From Kribbella sp. CA-293567 (GTDB lineage Bacteria > Actinomycetota > Actinomycetes > Propionibacteriales > Kribbellaceae): 64,000 nt of DNA. Below, in pieces: positions 17,154 through 23,173 of the stretch (its first letter is position 1; each line of letters opens with the position of its first letter). The notes beneath the pieces are model-generated. The model made no database searches and was not told the DNA's origin. It was given only the letters and a program-made list of their open reading frames with translations. The stretch is from positions 4,340,001 to 4,404,000 of the forward strand of contig NZ_CP114065.1 of assembly GCF_027627575.1 (NCBI RefSeq). Reading direction: 5' to 3'. A program made the position numbers and the translations under genes.

Positions 17154-18353
17154 ATGCTGAAGCCCTACGTACACCTCATGCGCCGACCCGGCGCCCGTGC
17201 CTTCTTCGTTGCCGGCATCGTCGGCCGGATGCCGATCTCGATGCTCGGCCTCGGCATCGTCATCCTGATCGAGAACCAGACCGGCTCCTACGGCCTGGCC
17301 GGCGCGATCTCCGGCGTCGCCGTGGTCGCCGGAGCCCTCACCGGACCGATCCAGGGCCGCCTCGTCGACCGCTTCGGCCAACGCCTCCTGCTCCTGGTCG
17401 GCACGGTGCTGTGCACGGTCGCCCTGGCGGGCCTGCTGGTCGCCGTCCGCGCCGACGCGCCGACCTGGGCGCTGTACGCGATCTCGTTCGTTGCCGGAGG
17501 CACCCGTCCGCAGGTCGGCTCGTTCGTCCGGGCCCGCTGGACCCACCTGCTCGGGCGAGGACGCGCGCTGCAGACCGCCTTCGCGCTGGAGGCGGTCGGC
17601 GACGAAGTGGTCTTCATCGTCGGCCCGGTGCTGGTCGCGGCCCTCGCGACCCAGGTCAGCCCCTACCTCGCTCTCGGTACGGCCGGAGTACTCGGCCTGG
17701 CCGGTGGCCTCTGGCTGGCGGCGCTGCGCGCTTCCGACCCGCCCGGCCGCGGCAAGTCGAACGGCGCCGAGAAGGCTCCCCTCCCCTGGCTCTCGCTGCT
17801 TCTGCTCAGCATCATCGCCCTCGGCCTCGGAGCGACCCTGGGAAGCGCCGAGGTCGTCACCGTCGCGTTCACCGAGGAAGTCGGCCAGCCCGGCATGTCC
17901 GGCGTCGTCCTGGCCGTATGGGCACTCGGCTCACTCTTCGCCGGCCTCTGGTACGGATCGGTGCACTGGAAGGCACCGGTCGAACGCCGCCTCCTGATCG
18001 GCACCATCGCCCTGGCCATCACCCTGGCCCCGCTCCCCTGGGTCAACAACATCTTCGTCCTCGGCGCAGTCCTCTTCGGCGCCGGCCTGACGATCGCCCC
18101 CACCATGGTCGCGGTCACCGCCTGCGTCGAAGAATGGGTCCCCCCACAACGCCTCACCGAAGCAATCACCTGGACCGTCACCGGCCTCCTCCTCGGCGTT
18201 GCCCCCGGCAACGCCGCCGCCGGCCACGCGGTAGACGTCTGGGGCGCCTCCACGGCGTACTGGGTGCCAGTCACGATCGGTATCTCTTGCGCCTTGATAG
18301 CCAGCGCTTCGGTCACCTTCGCGCGGCCGCGCACCCGCTTCGCCCACAACTGA
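17154..18353 (+). CDS. MFS transporter
   Basis: 399 residues from ATG 17154 with about 12 hydrophobic segments and an MFS-like loop between helices 2 and 3 (GPIQGRLVDRFGQRLLLL, the G-x3-D-R-x-G-x-R type). A central cytosolic loop (PPGRGKSNGAEKAP, about 200-215) splits the two halves. Substrate unknown; such actinobacterial carriers are often drug or metabolite exporters. Divergent from hemH with a 76-base shared promoter region, so a link to porphyrin handling is possible but unproven. Confidence 0.87.
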   Translation: MLKPYVHLMRRPGARAFFVAGIVGRMPISMLGLGIVILIENQTGSYGLAGAISGVAVVAGALTGPIQGRLVDRFGQRLLLLVGTVLCTVALAGLLVAVRADAPTWALYAISFVAGGTRPQVGSFVRARWTHLLGRGRALQTAFALEAVGDEVVFIVGPVLVAALATQVSPYLALGTAGVLGLAGGLWLAALRASDPPGRGKSNGAEKAPLPWLSLLLLSIIALGLGATLGSAEVVTVAFTEEVGQPGMSGVVLAVWALGSLFAGLWYGSVHWKAPVERRLLIGTIALAITLAPLPWVNNIFVLGAVLFGAGLTIAPTMVAVTACVEEWVPPQRLTEAITWTVTGLLLGVAPGNAAAGHAVDVWGASTAYWVPVTIGISCALIASASVTFARPRTRFAHN

Positions 18354-18446
18354 CTCGCCCGGGAACTGCCGCTCCCGTAGTCCATCAGAGCCCAGAGCGC
18401 GTGCTCGCCGGTCCGGCCGGGCAACTGGTCTCGCCGTCACGCAGTA

Positions 18447-19061
18447 CTAGGACATGCGCGGTAGCGGTGCGTTCCAGCCTCGGCGGATGGCGAAGATCCG
18501 GATGACGAAGCAGACGGTCGCGGCTGCCAGGGTGGTCCAGGGTGCGTGGTAGTTCAGGGCGTCGACGACAACGACGATGCCGGCGCCGAGGAACGCGGGG
18601 GTCGCGTAGATCTCGCTGCGCAGTACGACGGGGACGCGGTTCGAGAGCAGGTCGCGGATGACGCCGCCGCCGATGCCGGAGATGGTGCCGACGAGCGCCG
18701 CGGACAATGGCGGGAGGCCGTACGCCAGTGCCTTCGTGGCGCCGGTGACACAGAAGAGCGCGAGGCCGGCGGCGTCGAAGATGTTCACCAGGCGCTCGAC
18801 GCGGCCGATCCGTGGGTGCAGGAAGAAGGTGATCAGCCCAGCCACGACCGGCACGACGAGGTAGCGCCAATCGACCAGCGCGGCCGGTGGAGTCGCGCCG
18901 ATCAGTACGTCGCGGATGAATCCACCGCCCAGCCCGGTCACCAGCGCCAGCACCTGGATGCCGAACACATCCAGCTGTTTGCGTACTCCGACCAGCGCGC
19001 CCGTGATCCCGAACACGAAGATGCCGACCAGATCGAGCACCTGCAGAGGCCATCCACTCAC
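18447..19061 (-). CDS. TRIC-type cation channel (UPF0126/YadS-like)
   Basis: 204 residues from GTG 19061. Seven hydrophobic segments in two similar halves. Each half has the glycine-rich kink and basic turn of bacterial TRIC trimeric cation channels: ALVTGLGGGFIRDVLIG in the first, VGTISGIGGGVIRDLL in the second. Family members conduct K+ or Na+. Open frame upstream of the GTG lacks similarity. Convergent with the MFS gene; 18354-18446 contains no gene. Confidence 0.9.
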   Translation of the reverse strand: MSGWPLQVLDLVGIFVFGITGALVGVRKQLDVFGIQVLALVTGLGGGFIRDVLIGATPPAALVDWRYLVVPVVAGLITFFLHPRIGRVERLVNIFDAAGLALFCVTGATKALAYGLPPLSAALVGTISGIGGGVIRDLLSNRVPVVLRSEIYATPAFLGAGIVVVVDALNYHAPWTTLAAATVCFVIRIFAIRRGWNAPLPRMS

Positions 19062-19132
19062 CTCCGCACGGTACCGCCCACGCGACCGAAAACCCGCAGC
19101 GCTCGCCCGCGCCGGACGACTACCCTTCCGCC

Positions 19133-20215
19133 ATGAGCGGAGCACCCGTCGTCGACTACACCGCCACTTCGGCGCGGCCACCATGGAGCGCCCTGCCCGA
19201 GTCGCTCCGTACTGCGCTGGCAGTTGCCTTGGGCACCGACATCGTGAAGGCAGGCCCCTCGGTCACCTCCGGTTTCACCGGCGGCTTCGCAGCTCCTCTG
19301 TACCTCGCCGACGGCCGCGAGGTTTTCGTCAAAGCCGCCGAGAACTCCCAGCACGCGTACTCGGCGTACCAGCGCGAAGCCGAACTGGTCCCCCAGCTTC
19401 CCATCACCATCCGAGCTCCCCGAATCATCGCCACCGCCCACGCCGCCACCGGCCGCCCCACGGCGTCAGCCTCAGTTCCTGAAGCAGCCCCGGTTCCCGG
19501 ACCACCCGCTAGCCCTACCACCGCGGGAAGCATCGCGACCGAGGGCGAAGCCCATTGGTTCGCGGTCGCCTCCGAGCGGATCGACGCCCGCATGCCGGGC
19601 ATGCCGTGGACTCCAGAGGACTTCGCCACCGTCACCGCGACTTGCGAAGCGATGGCCCAAGCCCTCACCCCCAGCCCGTTCGCTGACCTCAAACCGTTCG
19701 CAGCCGAGGTCGGCTCGGCAGGCTTCCCCCGCCTTCGCCCCGCCGACATCCTCAACGGCAACGCGCCTCTCCCCGACGGCCTCCCACCCTGGCTACCCCA
19801 GCACCTGCAAGAACTGCAGGACTTGGTCGACCTCCACCCCACAGCCCTCGCCGGTAGCTCCGCCGCCCACACCGACCTCCGCCCGGACAACCTCCTCATC
19901 GACCGCTCCGGCACCTGCTGGACAGTCGACTGGAACTGGCTCTCCCTCGCCCCACCCTGGTTCGACTGGGCCGGCCTGTTGCCACTCGCCCACCGCGCCG
20001 GCATCGACACCGCCGCGGCGATCGAGGCGAGCCCCCTCACCAGCGCAGTACCGGCCGAGCACCTGGACTGCTTCGCCGCCACGATCGCCGTCTACATGAT
20101 GGACAAGCTCGACGCTCCGCCGCCGCCTGGCTGCACTCCGGAGTTGCGCCGTCACCAGCGCCTCTACGCCTGGGCGTTCCTCGACTGGCTCGCCGTCCGC
20201 CGCGATTGGGCCTGA
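19133..20215 (+). CDS. Aminoglycoside-phosphotransferase-fold (APH) kinase
   Basis: 360 residues. N-lobe with the glycine-rich stretch VTSGFTGGFAAPLYL and a probable ATP-binding lysine in EVFVKAAE; C-lobe with the catalytic loop HTDLRPDNLLID (Asp, Asn) and the metal-binding Asp of WTVDWNW. The region from about 110 to 140 (SASVPEAAPVPGPPASPTT) is a Pro/Ala insert. The substrate is probably a small molecule; resistance cannot be inferred. Divergent from the TRIC gene across 71 bases. Its last 60 bases recur in decayed form at 20510-20571. Confidence 0.86.
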   Translation: MSGAPVVDYTATSARPPWSALPESLRTALAVALGTDIVKAGPSVTSGFTGGFAAPLYLADGREVFVKAAENSQHAYSAYQREAELVPQLPITIRAPRIIATAHAATGRPTASASVPEAAPVPGPPASPTTAGSIATEGEAHWFAVASERIDARMPGMPWTPEDFATVTATCEAMAQALTPSPFADLKPFAAEVGSAGFPRLRPADILNGNAPLPDGLPPWLPQHLQELQDLVDLHPTALAGSSAAHTDLRPDNLLIDRSGTCWTVDWNWLSLAPPWFDWAGLLPLAHRAGIDTAAAIEASPLTSAVPAEHLDCFAATIAVYMMDKLDAPPPPGCTPELRRHQRLYAWAFLDWLAVRRDWA

Positions 20216-20328
20216 CAGGTAGAGGCGCCGGACGGCGCCAAGAGCAAAGCAGTCATGGCGGCAGTTGGTGTTGCGGCTCGGCGGATGGGTACCGGCGACC
20301 GCACCAGCAGAGCAAAGGAGACACAGCG

Positions 20329-20499
20329 ATGACAGGTACGACGGGAGCCGAACCGGACCGGCACGACGAGCCCAACTCGGGTCCACCAGAGAGCGGTCCG
20401 CTCTTCAACCCAGACCTTCCCGCCTCACTGGATTCCAAGCGCGGATCGACCCCCGACGAATCGCCGGACGACATCAGCCCGCAGACCGAAGAGGACTGA
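20329..20499 (+). CDS. Small acidic, probably disordered protein
   Basis: 56 residues from an ATG with a good ribosome site (AAAGGAG, eight to nine bases before it). Composition is rich in D, E, P, S, G (ending DISPQTEED) with no hydrophobic core, metal motif or signal peptide. It lies between the APH gene and a decayed copy of the APH tail. I recognise no family. The ribosome site and start are the main evidence that it is real. Confidence 0.55.
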   Translation: MTGTTGAEPDRHDEPNSGPPESGPLFNPDLPASLDSKRGSTPDESPDDISPQTEED

Positions 20500-20509
20500 C
20501 ACCTCCAGG

Positions 20510-20571
20510 TTCACCAGCACCTCTACGCCTGGGGCGTTGCTCGGCCAGCTCGCCGTTCACCACGATTGGGA
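20510..20571 (+). pseudogene. Decayed duplicate of the 3' end of the APH gene
   Basis: Bases 20511-20571 follow 20151-20210 of the APH gene closely. Both read (c)accagc-cctctacgcctgg-gcgtt-ctcg...ctcgccgt...cgattggg, but one extra G and the loss of the stop break the frame. The peptide HQRLYAWAFLDWLAVRRDWA of the intact gene can still be traced as HQHLYAW then, after the shift, LAVHHDW. It looks like the remnant of a tandem duplication. Confidence 0.7.
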
Positions 20572-20592
20572 ACGACGATCTAACTTGGAGAC

Positions 20593-21420
20593 ATGAGCAA
20601 AGGGCCAACCACCAGATTCAAGGTCGAGGTGCAGGACGGCGCCAAGACGTCCCGGCGGGAGGACGTGGTGGTCACCGAGGAGCCGCTCGAGCTTCGCCTC
20701 GAATGGCCCGGCCGGCCGCCGGAGCCGCTGGTGGTCACCATGCGCACGCCCGGATCGGACTTCGAACTGGCCGCCGGATTCTGCTTGGCCGAAGGCTTCG
20801 CCGTCCGGCCGGGCGCGATCTCCACCGTCGCCTACTGCACCGACGTCAAGCTGACCCGGGACCAGCAGTTCAACACCGTCACAGTCACCTTCGACGGTCC
20901 GCCCGACCGCGAGCCACCCCAGCGGTACGGCGTCACCTCCGCCGCCTGCGGAGTCTGCGGCCAGCAGTCCCTGGACGAACTCGTCGAGCGCGACTACGAC
21001 CCGGTCGATCCGGTGCAGGTCCCGTTGGACGTCGTACTGCGCCTGCCGGATCTTCTGCGCGAAGCCCAACCCACGTTCGGCCGCACCGGCGGTCTGCACG
21101 CGGCCGGACTGTTCACGCCTGACGGCCGGAAGGTCGTCGTACGGGAGGATGTCGGCCGCCACAACGCGGTCGACAAGGTGGTCGGCTGGACCGTCCTCAA
21201 CCAGCACAGCCGCAAGGGTCTGGCGCTGGTCGTGAGCGGCCGGATGGGCTACGAGATCATCCAGAAGGCGGTCGCCGCCGGCCTCGGCATGATCATCGCG
21301 GTCGGCGCGCCGTCCAGTCTCGCCGTCGATCTGGCGAGGCGGTTCGACGTCACCCTGGTCGGGTTCACCCGCGGCGAGCGCTGTGTGATCTACAGCGCAC
21401 CGGATCGCGTCCTGCGCTGA
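20593..21420 (+). CDS. fdhD: Formate dehydrogenase accessory sulfurtransferase FdhD
   Basis: 275 residues. The catalytic cysteine pair Cys119-x2-Cys122 sits in SAACGVCGQQSLDEL, and the family motifs MRTPGSDFELAAGF, REDVGRHNAVDKVVGW and SGRMGYEIIQKA are present. FdhD passes sulfur from IscS to the bis-MGD molybdenum cofactor of formate dehydrogenase in the cytoplasm. No formate dehydrogenase gene is in the window, so the client enzyme lies elsewhere. Confidence 0.95.
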   Translation: MSKGPTTRFKVEVQDGAKTSRREDVVVTEEPLELRLEWPGRPPEPLVVTMRTPGSDFELAAGFCLAEGFAVRPGAISTVAYCTDVKLTRDQQFNTVTVTFDGPPDREPPQRYGVTSAACGVCGQQSLDELVERDYDPVDPVQVPLDVVLRLPDLLREAQPTFGRTGGLHAAGLFTPDGRKVVVREDVGRHNAVDKVVGWTVLNQHSRKGLALVVSGRMGYEIIQKAVAAGLGMIIAVGAPSSLAVDLARRFDVTLVGFTRGERCVIYSAPDRVLR

Positions 21421-21448
21421 CCCATCCGACCGCTCCTCTGCTCCGAAG

Positions 21449-21480
21449 ACCCTCCGACCAGAGTCACCGATCCGGAGGGT
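21449..21480 (+). promoter_or_regulatory. Hairpin covering the sigK ribosome site
   Basis: ACCCTCCG (21449-21456) pairs perfectly with CGGAGGGT (21473-21480) over a 16-base loop. The right arm is the Shine-Dalgarno sequence of the sigma factor gene that starts at 21488. It may be the fdhD terminator, a control of sigK translation, or both. Confidence 0.45.
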
Positions 21481-21487
21481 GCGACCT

Positions 21488-22084
21488 GTGAGCGAGGAGA
21501 CGGCCCTACCGTGGCCGCGGGTGGTCGATCCGTCCGCGGGGAGTCCGGCCGACCTGATGGCCAGGGTCGCGCGCGGCGACTCCGAGGCGTTCGCGGAGCT
21601 GTACGACCTGATGGCGCCTCGCGTCTACGGCCTGATCCGGCGCGTCCTGCGCAACCCGGCCCAGTCCGAGGAGGTCACCCAGGAGGTGATGGTCGAGATC
21701 TGGCGGACCGCCACCCGGTACGACGCCGACCGCGGCTCGCTGACCTCGTGGGTCCTGACGATGGCGCACCGCCGCGCGATCGACCGGGTCCGCTCGGAGC
21801 AGTCGTCGAGCGATCGGGAACAAGCGGTCGCGGCGGCGAGTTCGACCACGGAGTACGACGAGGTCGCGGAGACGGTCACCGCCAACCTCGAGGTCGAACA
21901 GGTCAGACACTGCTTGTCCTCGCTGACCGAGCTGCAGCGGGAATCGGTGACGCTGGCCTACTACGGCGGCTATTCGTACCGGGAAGTGGCGGAGTTGCTC
22001 GACGCCAAACTTGCAACGATCAAAGCACGTATGCGCGACGGTCTGATCCGGTTGCGCGACTGCCTGGGTGTGACGGGGAGGTGA
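21488..22084 (+). CDS. sigK: ECF RNA polymerase sigma factor, SigK-like
   Basis: 198 residues from GTG 21488, chosen because GGAGGG lies eight bases upstream. Region 2 (EAFAELYDLMAPRVYGLI ... EEVTQEVMVEIWRTA ... GSLTSWVLTMAHRRAIDRVR) and region 4 (LQRESVTLAYYGGYSYREVAELL then KARMRDGLIRLRDCLG) are complete. In mycobacteria SigK is held by the membrane anti-sigma RskA; the same pairing occurs here, five bases downstream. Confidence 0.93.
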   Translation: MSEETALPWPRVVDPSAGSPADLMARVARGDSEAFAELYDLMAPRVYGLIRRVLRNPAQSEEVTQEVMVEIWRTATRYDADRGSLTSWVLTMAHRRAIDRVRSEQSSSDREQAVAAASSTTEYDEVAETVTANLEVEQVRHCLSSLTELQRESVTLAYYGGYSYREVAELLDAKLATIKARMRDGLIRLRDCLGVTGR

Positions 22085-22089
22085 GGGCC

Positions 22090-22824
22090 ATGACGACACC
22101 GGACGTGCACGCGCTGACCGGTCCCTACGTACTGAACGCTCTGCCCGAGGACGAACGGATCGGTTTCGAGGAGCACCTCGCCGACTGCCAGTCCTGCAGC
22201 GCGGAGGTAGCGGAGCTGCGTGAGGCGGCCAACAAGCTCGGCACTGCGGTCGCCAGCGAACCGCCACCGGCCCTCAAGGCTCGCGTCCTCGCCGAGATCA
22301 CCAAGACCCGGCAACTGCATCCGCTGGTGAAGCCGGAAGTACCGCTGCCCGCGCCGGTGCAGCTCCAACGCAAGGGCTTCAGCCGCCGTTCCTTCTTCAG
22401 CCTCGCGGCGGCCGGACTCGCCGTCGCCGGCGCGGGTGGAATCGCGATCGACCAGTACCGCGACAACTCCCAGGCCCAACGGCAGAACGACCAGCTTGCC
22501 GGTCTGCTGGCCGAGTCGGACGCGCAGACGGTTCGCGGCAACCTGAAGAACGGCGGTCAGGCAACGGTCGTGATGTCCTCCACCAAGGACCGGGCCATCG
22601 TCCTGCTCCGCGACCTCCCCGCGCTGCCGGACGACAAGACCTACCAACTCTGGCTGATGGACAAGGGCCGCGACATGCACTCCGTCGGCCTGGCCACCGG
22701 AGACGACTCCAAACTCATCCAGGGCGGCGTCGCCGACAAGATCGCCTTCGGCCTCACCGTCGAGAACAAACCCGGCGCCACCGCCCCCACCCTCACCACC
22801 GCAACCGTCATCCCGATGGTTTGA
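22090..22824 (+). CDS. rskA: Anti-sigma-K factor RskA
   Basis: 244 residues from ATG 22090. The N-terminal zinc-binding anti-sigma region has HLADCQSCSAEVAELREAA (His-x3-Cys-x2-Cys). A transmembrane helix at about residues 100-120 (SFFSLAAAGLAVAGAGGIAI) and an extracytoplasmic RskA domain (YQLWLMDKGRDMHSVGLATG) follow. It sequesters SigK at the membrane and is probably cleaved on signal. The RRSFFSLAA context before the helix resembles a Tat motif, but here most likely marks a simple membrane anchor. Confidence 0.93.
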   Translation: MTTPDVHALTGPYVLNALPEDERIGFEEHLADCQSCSAEVAELREAANKLGTAVASEPPPALKARVLAEITKTRQLHPLVKPEVPLPAPVQLQRKGFSRRSFFSLAAAGLAVAGAGGIAIDQYRDNSQAQRQNDQLAGLLAESDAQTVRGNLKNGGQATVVMSSTKDRAIVLLRDLPALPDDKTYQLWLMDKGRDMHSVGLATGDDSKLIQGGVADKIAFGLTVENKPGATAPTLTTATVIPMV

Positions 22825-22834
22825 CCCATCGCCC

Positions 22835-22936
22835 CGGACCGCCACCACATGCCAACCGCCACCTGACACGCTTCGGCCGCCGCGGCTGAGCGTGAACCAC
22901 GGTCCGCAGGTCTGGTTGGTCAGTGGTGGCGGTCCG
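22835..22936. repeat. 14-bp inverted repeat downstream of rskA
   Basis: CGGACCGCCACCAC (22835-22848) and its exact complement GTGGTGGCGGTCCG (22923-22936) are separated by 74 bases that hold no gene. The 22825-23173 gap otherwise contains only the possible gene remnant described next. It may be a long terminator stem or the trace of a rearrangement. Confidence 0.5.
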
Positions 22937-22942
22937 AGGACT

Positions 22943-23170
22943 CACCTCCGCTCCGGCAAATCCACTAGCAGCGCGTCGACTTCCTGGCGGGGGTCCAGGG
23001 ACCAGAGGTAGGCGAGGGCGCGCTGAGTGAGGGTGCGGCCGTTCACTGTCAGAGGTCCCGTACGGCGTTCAGGCGGTGCAGTCAGTCAGCCATCGCTTCG
23101 TCGTAAAAGTAAGTCCACCACGGGGTGTCGCGGCGGACGTCGTCCTCGCCGGTGCCGTTCGAGAGGTCAC
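22943..23170 (-). pseudogene. Possible remnant of a degraded gene downstream of the nucleotidyltransferase gene
   Basis: On the minus strand one frame reads GEDDVRRDTPWWTYFYDEAM before a stop. After further stops, another frame reads GRTLTQRALAYLWSLDPRQE and ends in LPERR. These pieces look like real protein (aromatic TPWWTYFYDE, amphipathic helix) broken by frameshifts and stops, in the style of C-terminal TPR parts of actinobacterial regulators. No intact frame over 35 codons exists. The parent family is a guess. Confidence 0.35.
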
Positions 23171-23173
23171 CCC

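Noticed and set aside
18354..18446. Possible terminator in the MFS/TRIC gap
   Set aside because: Only short GC palindromes (GCCGGTCCGGC) are visible, not distinguishable from background.
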